NCBI GenBank assembly: GCA_027924585.1
Contig: BSBM01000637.1
Coordinates: 1,488,001 to 1,552,000 of the forward strand
From: Larix kaempferi
Taxonomy: Eukaryota; Streptophyta; Pinopsida; Pinales; Pinaceae
Reading direction: 5' to 3'
DNA length: 64,000 nt
Shown one piece after another: positions 32,975 to 45,071 of the stretch (position 1 is the first letter of the stretch; each line of letters opens with the position of its first letter). The position numbers were made by a program, and so were the translations under genes. The notes under the pieces were generated by a model that made no database searches, was not told where the DNA came from, and worked only from the letters and a program-made list of their open reading frames with translations.

Positions 32975-33571
32975 CTAGCCAACTCTGGCACCTTCTGATA
33001 CTTCAATAGTGGATGGTGTCGGGAATGGATCATGAAAACATGGGTCATTCAGTTTCCTTAGGTCGACGCAAATCCTGAATTCACCAATCTTCTTATCTTG
33101 AACCACCATCAGACTGATCCATTCAGATTCTTCTACCAGATCTATGATGCCCACATCCAACATTCGCTCTATTTCGTCCTTCACTCACTCCCTGTACCCG
33201 ATATTCAACCGATACAGTCGCTGCTTGACCTGTTCCGCATAAGGTTTCAGTGGAATCTTCATTTCGCTTAGTTCCTTGGAAATTCCTTTCATTTTCAAAA
33301 ATTTCGTTGGGAACAGATATTGAAATTCGTGTAGTAGATCAGTGACTTTTGCGATTGTCGCATCATCCCAATAATATCCTATGCTTGCGAGCTTGAGGTC
33401 TACCTCTGACCCAATATTAACCTTCTTGATGCGGAGTGGTTGTTGCAATTTGTCGAAGGGCATATCTGGTGCTTCGACATCCCGACTTCCTTCCGACTCG
33501 GGTATATAAATAGCTCGCGGATCATCCTCATCATCTGGTCCTCCCGTCACATTGTAACACTCCAACAACAT
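32975..33571 (-). pseudogene. Truncated gypsy RT of the level-2 element
   Basis: Reads GYYWDDATIAKVTDLLHEFQ, KMKGISKELSEMKIPLKPYA, QVKQRLYRLN, a TGA, then KDEIERMLDVGIIDLVEESE, ISLMVVQDKKIGEFRICVDL, RKLNDPCFHDPFPTP. These are the N-terminal RT boxes of Ty3/gypsy (the G-I-I and ICVDLRKLN blocks). The sequence leaves the family right after FPTP, before either catalytic Asp, so no active RT can be made. It lies downstream of protease in the same orientation. Confidence 0.85.
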
Positions 33572-33589
33572 CTCTGGTGTTGCACTCCA

Positions 33590-34246
33590 CTATAATCCCA
33601 TTGGTTTTTCCATTGGGACTGCTTCAAGCACCTTTTCCCGGATCTCCTGTAGTGCGCTATGGATGAAGGGGTTTTCATCCGAGAAGCTGAAATTCTGGAT
33701 AAAGTTAATAGTTATCTCTTCCCATGTAGTTGTTCCATGTCGCAGTTCTGCTGCGACGTACCAGTTCGGCGGTACCTCATCCAATGTATGGATGAACACA
33801 TGGACCCATTCCTTAAGTGGTATCACTCCCCATGTGCTTTGACATTCCTCCAAGTGATCCCTTGGATCACTCCTTACATTGTATTTCCTTTCGCAGTACC
33901 CTTTAGTTTCTCTGAAACAGACCTCCATTAGTTGTCGACATAGCAGCCAGCTGGTTATCGTCGACCTGTGTGTTTCCCACCATCCCGCTGGTGTATCCTT
34001 CAGTGCTTCCTCTAATTCCAACAACCTCTATGGTTCTGCTACTCTTTCTTCAAATTTGGTGATGAATTTAGTTAGATTTGGAAATCCTTCGTATGTTGGT
34101 AGTTTGCAGAATTCTGTTGCCACCCATCTCAGTGACTTAGTGATGCATGCACACCTCCTGAATGATACTTCGTGTAGTTGATTATGCCAATTCTCAAGTG
34201 CTTCATCAGAATATGACGATGCCGAGCTAACGCTTTGCCACCCCAA
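33590..34246 (-). pseudogene. Spacer between protease and RT stub, level-2 element
   Basis: Two open stretches (34246-34028 and 34024-33590), almost in frame, reading ALENWHNQLHEVSFRRCACI, KFITKFEERVAEP, LELEEALKDTPAGWWETHRS, EWVHVFIHTLDEVPPNWYVA, TTWEEITINFIQNFSFSDEN. The W/F-rich WYVAAELRHGTTTWEEI section resembles a gag capsid core (normally ...WYxxxxxxxxxTWxxLxxxFxxxF), which would make it a second capsid-like module after protease. That resemblance is my own pattern reading. Confidence 0.5.
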
Positions 34247-34348
34247 TTCTCCATCGGCGGTGGGATTAATATAGTCCTATGAGATATTGTACACATTGTC
34301 CCATCCTTTTGTGAATTCGTCCCACATTGGCTCGACATACCTCTTCCC

Positions 34349-34732
34349 TTATGATGGATCCAGTGATCTGATGACCCTCATGTCGCAGTTTTCAAACAAC
34401 ATTGTTCGTTTACTGAATTTGATCACAGCTTGATTCTCCATTTCCCAATCTATCCCTAACAACACCGTGTAGGGGGTCGTGTTATCAACTATTTCTATCA
34501 CATCGAAATCTACGTAGGTATTTAGTCCCTCTATCTCGACTGGGATGTGACATAATCGGCTAATGGGCGTGACCTTATTCTGGTTCGCTAGTCGAAGCTG
34601 TACTTGGGACCATGTGAGCTGTGGTTTTCCCATTGTCTCCCATGTTTGCTTTGTCATGATATTCACATCTGACCCCAAATCCAAAATAATGGAGTCGACA
34701 TCGAATGCACCAATCAATGCATTCATCCTCAT
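34349..34732 (-). pseudogene. Aspartic protease of the level-2 element
   Basis: A 127-codon open frame with a retropepsin fold pattern: IGAFDVDSIILDLGSDVNIM holds the active site as D-L-G-S in place of D-S/T-G, then LRLANQNKVTPISRLCHIPV, and TVLLGIDWEMENQAVIKFSK as the second block. D-L-G is known in some plant gypsy proteases, so it need not be inactivating. It follows the zinc knuckles and precedes the spacer and RT stub. Confidence 0.8.
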
Positions 34733-34989
34733 CTCTTTCCATGTATTCTTCCTGTGAATTTGATTTACTATTCGAATCTGTCGTCCATCCTCCTATCAGT
34801 TTACTAGGCTGTCTATCTCTGCGAGCACATCCTGGTGTTTTGCCAATTCCAAGAAACTTTCTAAGAAGGACCTCAAGTTGTTAATATTCTTCTGTGAGTT
34901 CGTCGTATCAAATACTGGCAGCATCTTGTAGGTCGGTTCCTTCTAGCCAATAGGTGGCTGCCTCATCCATCTCATTGTCTCTTGTGCTT

Positions 34990-36622
34990 TTAAAAAGGTC
35001 TCCCTTCCCACTTCCACATAAATTCGACTTGTTTTCTTGCTGTCGATCGAACACTTGACTGCGGTCTGTCTTCCCCTGTCGCAGCCCCTCCTCTAGTCAC
35101 CACTGCGACATTCACAGGTACATTTGGAGGTGGATTTTGACTCTGATTTGGATTCAGTTGAGGTTGGGTTGGATTTTTATTTTTCCATTTCGCAATCATC
35201 TGGGGACAATCCTCAACTTTGTGGTTTGGTGTGCTGCAATAAGTACACTGTGGAATTGGGCTTGGGAAATCTCTTTGATAATGTCCGACTTGACCACAAT
35301 TGTAGCATACAACTGGCCCTTGACCTTGTCCAAAATCTCCTCCCCGACCAACACCTCCACCTCGAACTCCATGAATCCTCCTCTGAATCCTCCTCGTGGT
35401 TGGCCATATGGTTGTTGGTTGTACTACGTAGGCTGATACTGTGGTTGGCTATACTGCGGCGGGGTTGACTGTACACCAGCTGTGGTTGGATAAAATGGAG
35501 ATGCGACTGGTTATACTGCTGATTGTGCGGATAATGCTGACTGTACTTCCGTTTTTGTTGTGCCGGGGGTTTCTCTTCCCCTTTCATAAAATACGTATCC
35601 ACAGTCCTTTCTTGGATCAAGCCATACGCCCTACAATCCTTCTCTTTGTGCCCAACCGATCGACAAAAGTTGCATAAAATATTTACCAGTTTTGACACCA
35701 TCTTCTATAAATATACACATTCTTCCGACCGATGCCCCCTTGTTTGGAAGATTCAACACCACGACATTCCTCCCTGACTTAATGGATTTAGGGCACCAGA
35801 CTATACACAAAAGTTGCATAAAAGATTTACCGGTTTTGACACCATCTTCTGTAAATATACACATTCTTCCGACCGATGCCCCCTTGTTTGGCAGATTCAA
35901 CACCACGACATTCCTCCCCGACTCAATGGATTCAGGGCACCAGACTATAAATATTTGCGGAATTCCAGGAACTGATCCTTATGATTCCCTTCTGATTTGC
36001 AGTGGGTGCACCATATTTCCTCGCGCACGTGTTTTCCCTTTCTAATGTCTTGCAGCTGGATCATCAGATTTGGTAGCTGCGCTTGAATGTGATTCATGCC
36101 TAACCCTGCTTCACCAACTGGTGAAGCCTCTAAATTCATTGCGATTTCCAATGCTTTTTCCTGGGATGTGATTTTCTACTGCATCAACGGCATATGAATG
36201 TGTGGTACCAACCCTGCGATGAACCATTCTTCGTGTTGTATGTCGCTCATTCCAAATCTTACTTTTTCCATCAGAGTTTTATATCATTGGTCGAATTCCG
36301 ACACTGGTTCTTTTGGGAATTGTTTGATCTCTTTCAGCTCTGTAAGGTATTGCGACTCAGATTTCAGCTTCTTGAATTCATCAATCAATCCTACCCTAAT
36401 CTACGATAGTGTTTTCTCTAGACTCCCTGTAGGTACCTGTATAAATTTCATGAACCAATCTAGCGCACAACCCCTAAAGGTCATCGCTAGTTGTCCCTTC
36501 TTGATGCCATCGTCTTGGACCTGCTTTACCATCCATACCGTTTTGCATAAACACCAATACTGCTCAAGATCCTCGGTCCCGTTACCCTGAAAAATCGGCA
36601 TTTTCACGTCGTCACCCGCCAT
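34990..36622 (-). pseudogene. Gag with a zinc-knuckle array, level-2 element
   Basis: Starts MAGDDVKMPIFQGNGTEDLE at 36622. The capsid part includes KKGQLAMTFRGCALDWFMKF and, in other frames, the ELKEI-type and MNLEASPVG segments near 36360-36080. Then come at least four knuckles: CTHCKSEGNHKDQF (last Cys lost) near 36010, CNFCRSVGHKEKDC near 35670, CYNCGQVGHYQRDF (last Cys lost) near 35290, and CTYCSTPNHKVEDC near 35230. The tail is Asn/Pro/Gln-rich to 34990. Several frameshifts and a 144-bp duplication break it. Gag and knuckles bind element RNA in relatives. Confidence 0.8.
35663..35950 (-). repeat. 144-bp tandem duplication in gag
   Basis: Two adjacent copies (35663-35806 and 35807-35950) with few differences. 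144 is a multiple of three, so the frame (NLPNKGASVGRMCIFIEDGV twice) is kept. It lies between the first and second zinc knuckles. Confidence 0.9.
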
Positions 36623-36699
36623 TCTTGGTTTCCTACTATTATTTACAAACCCACTACTCTTACCGATGTTCTAACACTTTGGACAACATTGTGAAGAAC

Positions 36700-37534
36700 T
36701 TATGTCTCTTCCTCCGAAATTGGGCGTAGTTCGCGGAGTTGTGAGTACATTGTATCTTTGGGTCTGTCCTTCTTTGGCTTCAGGGGTATCCTGGTCGCTT
36801 CCTTCATCACAATAAGTCGCTTAGTCCCTTGTGGCCCCATTTCGCAGTCCTCCGTTCTAGTCTCTCTAGGAGACTCTCTATCAAACTCAGTCCTCCTCTT
36901 CTTCTTCGACCAGAACCTCACCCCACTTCACAGGGTACCACACTCTTCCGCAGCTTCCCTTATAATTTTGTCGTAGCTCAGATCCATCTACCCCGCATCA
37001 TTCTACCAGAACCGCATCCACGCGGTACCCACAACCTCCACACACTGAGCTTTACTTGTTGGAATTCATCTTCAATATTCCCTTCTCACAGATAAGCATC
37101 TTAATCCACAACTTCAGCGACTGTAGAAACCTTCCCCCGGGTCCCTTGAAAAACTTCCTTTCCACATCACTATATGACTTGATTGTGTCGACGTCAAATT
37201 CAGTAATGTATCCCTCCATAATACTATCTTCCCAGACTTCGACAACTCTAGATGCCTTGTTATCCACTTGCTTCAATTGCTGGATCAATTCAGGTGTCCA
37301 ATGTTTAGGTTCACTGCCCTGAAAATTCTTCTTTTGGAATGTCAGTTGCGCCAACCATTCATGCAGTAGTATTGGGAATTCGCAGAAAAATATCTCATAA
37401 ATGTCGGAGTAGATATATTTCTGTAACCAATCAGTCGTCGACCATCCAAGTTTGCGATTTTCTTCTTCATCAAACTGTCGTGCCTTCTTATCGAACCACT
37501 CCCCAATCTCCGATTTTGTCGAATGCCACAGCAT
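36700..37534 (-). pseudogene. N-terminal frame of the level-2 element
   Basis: Between the 5' LTR and gag. The stretch 37534-37052 reads MLWHSTKSEIGEWFDKKARQ, LGWSTTDWLQKYIYSDIYEI, EWLAQLTFQKKNFQGSEPKH, ERKFFKGPGGRFLQSLKLWI. It is followed after stops by a highly charged Arg/Lys/Glu segment (SKKKRRTEFDRESPRETRTE, 36921-36700). Probably the N-terminal part of the Gag precursor or a separate small protein. I do not recognise a named domain. Confidence 0.45.
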
Positions 37535-37581
37535 GTCCTCTTTCTTTCTCTTCGCACTACGGTCCCAAAAACAAAACCATT

Positions 37582-38339
37582 TGTTGACACAATTCTGTCG
37601 ACAGGGGTTCGCTTCGCACTGTTGTCAACAAACACCAACCAAACACCCTTAGGAATTGGCCCAGAAAGGTTTTACCCTTTCCAGCAACACCTGCAGAGTG
37701 AGTGAAGTCTCACCCGAGATGTCTAAGGGGGGTTGTAGGAACCAAGTTTCCGCAGTAGGGAGAAGACATGCGCTAACCCTTACTCAATCGCCACAGAAAC
37801 TAGAGATCTATCTTCACATTATGCTAACAATTAGACAGAGCGCATATTATCCAACATTATTTCATCATTCGACAAAGCATCGATATCACATCATTACAAG
37901 TTTAACATTTGTACTTCATAACATCGCAATAAATAATAGGCACATAAAATAGAAAACACAGAACAGCCGAACATCCTCATTCATTAACTCATCAAAAAGG
38001 ACCGTGGAATGGACTTCGCAGATAACAATCCTGAGCTACTTAACACAGATTCATATATTCAGAGCAAAACTGCCGAAGGCAGACAAAATACATCAACTGG
38101 TCGATGAATCTTCTATCTTAGTTCGATCTTCTAGGATTATTATCTATAAAAATTGTATATCTATTTATAGGCGCCTATGGCAGTTACAAAATGGTCCAAA
38201 TGACCAAATTTAACTAACATGGATCAAAACTTCTGCTTTCGTCGGCTTCTTGTCTTTCGCGAATGGTTCTTTTCCTTTGTTGATGACCCCTTCGTCCCTA
38301 TCGACTTTGCATCTTTTGTGCTCTAACCCCATGCCAACA
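37582..38339 (-). repeat. 5' LTR of the minus-strand element
   Basis: 758 bp, TGTTGACAC...GCCAACA, partner of 2851-3595. Better preserved at CpG sites than the partner. Confidence 0.88.
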
Positions 38340-38609
38340 ACACTCCTAATAAACATCCCACAGGGGAAGGAAAGGGCACCCCCCCACCAAAATATCAAGC
38401 CTTCCCACTAATGTTTACTCCAAAAGAAGAGGCAAAAAACTCTAAAAAATGGCTAAGTATTAACCCTTTCGGACCAGATGAGCAAGCCCCAGTGAAAAAA
38501 TGGTAAAAGGGAGGTCTTACACTCTTAAAAGATTGAATGGTAAAGATTGAAAATAGAGCTAAATCGAGGGTCGTAGAGCGATTCTGCAGAGATTCTGACA
38601 TTCCGAACC

Positions 38610-39185
38610 CGCAATGCTGATCGCAGATTGCAGAGGAACAATTTTTTTAAAGCTGTGAATTTGAGTATCCGACTTCCGAGTCCCGCATTGCAGATTGCAT
38701 ATTGCGGAGGTGTGATTTCATCAGAGTCGATAATTTGAGTTTCTGACTTATGAGTCCCGCATTGTGGACTGTGATTCCAGAGGTGTGATTTCTTCAGCCG
38801 TGAATTTGAGTTTCTGATTTCCAAGTCCCGCATTGTGGAGGTGTGATTTCTCCGAGGGCGTGAATTTGAGCTTCCAATTTCCGAGTCCCGCATTGCAGAC
38901 TGCGGATTGCGGAAGTTAGAAGGACAATTTTTTTGAAGCGGTGCATTGGAGTTCCGACTTTCAAAATACCGCATTTTGGATTGCGGATTGTGGAAGTCGG
39001 AAGGATAATTTGTTTGAAGCGGTGCATCGGTGTTCCGACTTTCTGAATGTCGCATTGCGGCTTGCAAATTGCGTATGTTGGAGGTGAAATTTGGTAAGGT
39101 CCGCTCGTCAGTTCTGATTTTCGACTCCAGTAGTACGGCTTTGCGGATTGTGGCTTGAAGATTGCGGACTGAAGTTGGTTTCTCA
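38610..39185. repeat. Degenerate tandem units in the Tat-like LTR
   Basis: About nine degenerate units of 60-70 bp built around GAATTTGAGTTTCCGACTTC, GAGTCCCGCATTGCGGA and GGTGTGATTTCTTC. The same array is in the 3' LTR at about 50280-50850. The array is non-coding. Confidence 0.75.
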
Positions 39186-39571
39186 TAAAAAATTGTGGCT
39201 GCGTAAAATGCAGAATTTGGTGGGAAAAAGACTCGATTTGTTCTGCAACTGGGAGTCGTTCTGAAGGAAAAATAAAGGCACAATACATCAACCCTGCAAA
39301 TAATCCAGAAATGCCTCGATCTGAAGGACAACATGTAGTTTTGAAAGTCTGAGTTTGCACTAGCAACGCACTGAAGTTTCCCATCGGCGCATCTCCAGAT
39401 CAAGAAGCAGTTAGTTCGAGCAGCTCGGTGTGAGGAAAGAAGACGACCTCATCACTTCTAGTTTATTATTATTTTGAATAAATAGTCTATAAGATTGATA
39501 GTTAGCTCTGATGTTTTACAACTAGTTGTAGTTGCGAATTTATTAAACAACCACATACGGTTGAACTAGTC

Positions 39572-41198
39572 TGTCAAGTCCCCTCCCATCAGACCGAGCC
39601 AGGGAGAGAACATGGCACTAAAAATGGGCATCTAGCCCCATGATTATTAAGTAAAACTCATTGATAATAAAATACATATACATATGCATATTGTAGAAAC
39701 AAAACGGAATTAAAAATCATCTTAATATCTAACATACATTCAACATTTTCATGACAGCCATTAAATAAAGGCATTGCAGAATTTATAAAAGAGAGCACTT
39801 ATCTTCAAACGAAGTAGTCTCGAGCAACTAGCTATGCAACTGAAACGTTCCACCCAACCATAGGCTAGTTGTGCTCATCAATCTCTCAACACAATGGCCA
39901 CCCCCGAGCCGAGCATTATTTATCCAAGGAAAAAGGGAACAACAGACTCACACATAGCCAAAATACACCAGAATCAGCCAAGCCAATCCACAGTTGGGTT
40001 TATCAGGCTACTAGGGAAAAGGGGAGGGAATGAATTTCTAAGCTAGTGAGCTCAAACACAGAGCCATGGATACCTCTACAAGATCTATCTATCTTGGCAC
40101 CCACAATGCCTACACACCCCACACAAGGAAGTATTCCCTTCACTACTACACAGTCCCTCAGGCCATACCTTCCATTCTAGTGTTGTTCAAGGTGTGCATA
40201 GAAGAGTAGCCATCCCTTTTGATCATTCTGAGAGGTTACTCCCCTCACTAGGTTTATCAAGCCAATTCTGGTCCTCTTCCACTCCCAATTTCTTGCTCAC
40301 AAGTTCAAACCAAAACAGGGATGCACATAACAGCAAAATCACAAGTGCTGGGCATGAAGGGAAATGTTTTTACAGTGGGATGTCCAAAATGGGTTTCTAT
40401 TAGCTTCAAAAAAATGTGGGCAACCAAAAACGAATTGGTAGATGGGGAATTCAGCCATGGGAGAGCAAATCGATTTCAGAAAACGTTTGTGGGTATTCAA
40501 GGGACAAAAACGACCTCCATAAACCCCCAAATCGTGACTCCCTTCCTCCCAACCACTGTGTAATACAAAAATGAGTTCCCAGCCTTGGAAAATGTAGGAA
40601 AATGATGGAAAACGTGAAGGAGAAAGCCCCAGCTAGCTCAGATTGCGTGAGAGAGCAAAGGCCATGGGTGAAGAAAATGGATTTGGGCACAATTTCGTGG
40701 GTGTTTTCTTGCCCAAGAAGCAAAAATATGATTTCCTAGGTTGATGGCTTGCCCATATACGAAATTGGTTTCCATACCTCTTCATTCCCAAGGCATTAAC
40801 TACCTCAACCAACTCTTGGAAGGATTAAATGATTGGGTGCATAAGTCAAAATATGTAGTTGAGGGTTTATGTGTTTTCTCATTTACACATGGATTGACTC
40901 TATTGGCTCAAGGGTTTGAATATTTTCCCTCCCTATTCCTTGTGAAATCATGCTCCCATCTCTTGTTGCAATGCATAACTAGTTGTGGGTATTTCATTAA
41001 AATTTGTATTTACATGATGTCTTAATTTACATTGTGCCTGTCTAGCACAAGAACCATAGGAATCTATTTTTAATTATCGATACATAAAATGATAAATCGA
41101 TAGCGAGGCTTTGGCCTTGAGCTCCTCACCATGATTTAATAACGATATTTACATCACTTACAATTTTAATGCAATAGGGTCAAAATCGGGATATTACA
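39572..41198. mobile_element. Solo LTR (1.6-kb family), copy 1
   Basis: 1627 bp, TGTCAAGTCCCC...GATATTACA, flanked by the exact 5-bp duplication TAGTC (39567-39571, 41199-41203). The uninterrupted 3' LTR at 51230 shows the empty site. No internal region, so it is a product of LTR-LTR recombination. Related along its length to 43445-45066. Confidence 0.92.
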
Positions 41199-41937
41199 TA
41201 GTCGAGAAGGTTTTGATTTTTTGTAAGCATATAAAGGCAAGTTTTGAATAAGACCCAAGGGTTGGGATTTTTATATAAGAAAACGACTAGTATGTAATGA
41301 AATCCATCCATTTTATTAATGAAAAGACTTGATCTTGGAGCATAGATTCTTGAAGTGAGTGTTTTGATGTCTGTAATTCCTATGCATGTTTTCCCTGCTA
41401 ATATTTCTCATTGACTGTCTTCTTCTAAGTGTCTAAATCAAGGTTACATGGTCTGAAATTCATCATTTGATGCTTCAAATTCATATGATTAGATTAATCC
41501 ACCCTTTATGTCTGAAGTTGCAAGTTAGAATTCATTCTTAATGCTCTAATCCTGTGATGGATCTTGTTTCCCTTTCTACTACATATCTCTTTGACTTGAA
41601 AAAACCTCATTTATCTTGCCTCTTCCCTTAATATTATAGTTCTATCAGTCATCTCTGAAAAAAACCCTATTGAAAAGTTTGACTCCATTCCCTATGATAT
41701 ACTTATCCTCAACCCAACCAATTGAAATCCCTAATACCCTTTAGCTGAAGGTCTAGCCACCACCATTTAATACACAACCATCCAGTTCAAATAATATTTT
41801 GCATGATGAAAGAGTTGTGAGAGAGATATCCCTCTCTGTGTATGGAAAGGCTAGTTTCCATCCACAAGAGTGTAGTTTAAATAGTTACCTCAGTGATCCT
41901 TTCTGCCACAACCTGGAAGAATCCTGAGTGATAACAT

Positions 41938-41956
41938 TTTGCAACCATACTGGGTA
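41938..41956 (+). other. Decayed primer binding site of the Tat-like element
   Basis: TTTGCAACCATACTGGGTA just after the 5' LTR resembles the TGGCGACCATACTGGGGA site at 8695-8712, with losses at G positions. Confidence 0.6.
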
Positions 41957-42400
41957 GCAGAGAACCTCTTTACCCCAAAAAAAGAATTACAAGGAATCTA
42001 ATCAGATCTCTGAGGGAAAACATAAGATCAGATACATAAAGGTTGTGATATTTTCCCCGGCGACTCCAATATTCAAATTTCCAATCCCACAAGAGACACT
42101 TGGTGAGTTTCTTGAAAGAATTTTGGATTCCTGAAGGATATCTACCAGCATTCAGCCAGATCCTGAACCAACACAATTCGTATCAGATCCAGAAAAGATC
42201 ATCCAGAAAGCGAAGAAAGAAAAACAGGTATTCCCCCATTAACTAGATCTTTTTCTTTACATAAAGAAAGGGCACAAGCTATATAGATTGTCTCTTTTGA
42301 TTTAAAGTTTGAGAATTCCTTATTTAGGTCTAAATCTTAGACATATCTGAAAGAAGCCATGTTTGATTAGAAAAGGTTCCAAACACATTGTCTGAGTTTT
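41957..42400 (+). other. Leader of the Tat-like element
   Basis: About 440 bp between primer site and gag. No convincing frame or element. Confidence 0.5.
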
Positions 42401-43444
42401 TTGTGGGAGTGTTTACAAGTCAAAAAAGAAAGCAGTGACTTGTTCCTCTTCACTAAAGTAGCCAATAAGAACACTAAGGTTCTAATCACCCCTCCTGCTA
42501 CTACAAGTCACAATGCTGTAATACCTATCCATACTTCCAAACTTATTTCAAATACTCCTACTGTTTCCAATCAAACCGTAAGAGCAATGGATTCCAAATT
42601 TGCCCCTTTATCCCTCCCTGCCAATATCCATGATCTACCTATGGGCTATGCCCAATGCCTCATGAGATATGATGGGGAAGGGATTAGTACTACACAATAG
42701 CATGTGGATAATTTTACTGAGTTCATAGATATGGAGGAGATAGATGAAGATGATGTCAATATTAGGTTATTTTCCCAAAGTTTTTCAAGGGAAGGTTAAA
42801 AAATGGTTCAAAACCCTTCCAAATGGAGGTATTTCTACCTATGAGAGGATGGAACAGGATTTCCTGGCCAAATGGTAGGATAAAAAAAATCCTCTCCAAA
42901 TACTCACTTAGTATGAAAACAAAAAGAAAAGTATTGTTGAGACTGTCCAAGAATTTTCAGCCAGGTTCATGAAAATGTACAATTCTATCCCTGTGGACAT
43001 CAAACCCCCTGTGGGTGCAGCCAAAATTCATTATGCTAATTGTTTTGATAATGAATTTGCTCATATGTTAAGAGAAAGGATATCTTCTACCTTACTGGAT
43101 ATGTTGAAATATGTTGTGGAAGAAGAAGCTAATTTGATGGCCTCAAGTAAAATAAAGCACATAACTGAAACTGAGAAAAAAGATTCAATGAGACACGCAA
43201 GCCTTCCACTTCCCAATATATTGACACCAGGTTTGAGAAGATGATGAGAACTATGGAAAAAATAGTGGATATGATCTCCCTTGATAACATGCCTCTCTCC
43301 AGAGAAAATCATGAGCCTCAAGACCGAAATACCAATTATAGAAGACCCCCTGCCCCATAAGGAAGACCAAGAGAGCTAAGAGACCGTAGGAATGCAAAAA
43401 ATCAACCAATTAGACCACCTTTTGTTGAAAACCTGATAGATGAA
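42401..43444 (+). pseudogene. Tat-like Gag
   Basis: Starts in a Ser/Thr/Pro-rich leader, then the capsid region: FAPLSLPANIHDLPMGYAQC, HVDNFTEFIDMEEIDEDDVN, VKKWFKTLPNGGISTYERME, ETVQEFSARFMKMYNSIPVD, HYANCFDNEFAHMLRERIS. A TAG near 42700, further stops and a frameshift (about 42780) break it. The frame continues past a solo LTR into EEEEDGHPED at 45072. I saw no CCHC knuckle anywhere before the protease, which is unusual for a gypsy Gag. The solo LTR at 43445 sits inside this gene. Confidence 0.8.
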
Positions 43445-45066
43445 TGTAACATCCCCTCCTACCATACCAGCATGATAGAGAGGACGTGATACTAAACCGG
43501 CATCCAGCCCCATGAACATTTAACTAAGCATTCACATAATTGAAAGAACATATGGAAATGCATAATATATGAAAAACACAGCGGAAGTAGTATCAATTAC
43601 ACATTCATCATACATTCAAGATATTTATCAAATAAATAATTGCAAGTTAACATAGCAGAATACTTATCTTATAACAAGGTAGTCCCAAGCAACTGGCTAT
43701 GCAACTGCAACGTTCCACCCAACCATAGGCCAGTTGTGCTCATCAATATCTCAACACACTGCCACCCCCGAGATGGGCATGATCTCTACAAGGAATCAGG
43801 GAACATCAGACTCACACATAGCCAAGCATACACCAAGATGAGCCAAGCCAATCTACAAATTGGGTTTATCAGGCTGCTAGGAAATGGAAAGGAAGAGTGG
43901 CTAAGCTAGTGAGCTCAAGCACAGAGCCAGGGGTAGCCTTACAAGATCTATCTAGCTTGGCACCCACAATACCTACACACCCAACACAAGGAAGTATTCT
44001 TTTCACTGCTGTACAGTCCCTCAAGCCATACCTTCCCCATCTAGTGCTCTTAGGGTGTGCATAGAAGAGTAGCCACAACCCTCTTGATCTTCTTGAGAGG
44101 TTATCTCCCCCACTAGGTTTATCAAGCCCTCTCTGTCCACTACCACTCCAATCTCTTGCTCACAGATTCAAACCAAGACAAGGATGTACATAACAAAAGA
44201 AGTATAAGTGCTGGGCATGATCAAAACGTTTTTACAGTGAGATTCCCAAAGATGGGGTTTCTACCAGCCTAGAAAAACGTGGGAAAGCTTAAAAACGAAA
44301 ATGGCAATTGGGGAACAACCATGGAGAGCAGAAATTGTTTTTAGAAAAACGTCCATGGACATTCTGGGGCAAAAAAAACCTCCATGATAGTCCCAAATCG
44401 TGGCCCTTCTCTCCCAACTACTGTCCAATGCAAAAACGAGCTTCCAGGCATGGAAAATGCAGGAAAAATGGTGAAAAAACGTGATGGGAAAAGGCCCAGT
44501 AGTTCAGACTGCGTGAGAGAGGAGAGACTAACTGTTAAGAATAGATTTGGGCACCATTTCGTGGGTGTTTTCTTGCCCAAGGAGACAAAATACGATTTCC
44601 CAGGTTGATGGCTTGCCCATGCACGAAATTGGCTGCCATACCTCTTCATTCCCAAGGCATTAACTACTTCAACCAACTCTTGGAAGAATTAAATGATTGG
44701 GTTCATAGCCCAAAATGGGTAGTTGGTGGTTTATGGGTTTTCTCATTGACACATGGATTAACACCATTGGCTTAAGGGTTTGAATAATTTCCCTCCCTAT
44801 TCCTTGTAGGATCATGCCCCCATCTCTTTGTTTCATTGCATAGCTAGTTGTGGGTATTTTTCATTAAAATTCGTATTTACATGATGTCTCATTTACATTG
44901 TGCCTATCTAGCACAAGAACCATAGGCATCTATTTCTTTAATTGCCGATACATAAAACGCTAAATCAATGGTGGGGCCTTGGCCTTGAGCTCCTCACCAT
45001 GATTAAATAACAATATTTACATCATTTACGATTTAATATAAAGGGGGTCAAAATGGCGACATTACA
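43445..45066. mobile_element. Solo LTR (1.6-kb family), copy 2
   Basis: 1622 bp, TGTAACATCCCC...GACATTACA, flanked by ATGAA on both sides (43440-43444, 45067-45071). Similar to copy 1 over its whole length, same orientation. Inserted in gag. Confidence 0.92.
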
Positions 45067-45071
45067 ATGAA

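Larger units (their letters stand above)
2851..38339 (-). mobile_element. Minus-strand non-autonomous gypsy-type element with an accessory reading frame
   Basis: Bounded by direct repeats 2851-3595 (3' LTR) and 37582-38339 (5' LTR). Without three later insertions its own length is about 9.3 kb. Read from right to left it has an N-terminal frame, gag with several zinc knuckles, protease, a spacer, the first part of RT, and then a long reading frame of unknown function split across 32692-32338, 19358-18191 and 11063-9756. A purine-rich tract precedes the 3' LTR. No RT core, RNase H or integrase is seen, so it would need enzymes from another element. Flanks ACATC (left) and ACACT (right) are only similar, as expected for an old insertion. 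Confidence 0.8.
38340..41936 (+). repeat. 5' LTR of the Tat-like element (main part, split by a solo LTR)
   Basis: 38340-39571 and 41199-41936 together match 50022-51970. Its first ten bases are probably 2841-2850. The first third carries GCATTGCGGATTGCGGA-type iterations (about 38610-39180). It ends ATCCTGAGTGATAACA, as does the 3' LTR. Confidence 0.85.

Noticed and set aside
38525-39403. Long minus-strand open frame of 292 codons over the Tat-like LTR
   Set aside because: It is a by-product of the tandem LTR units; the same repeat-like translation appears in the other LTR and at 54113-54976. No protein domain.
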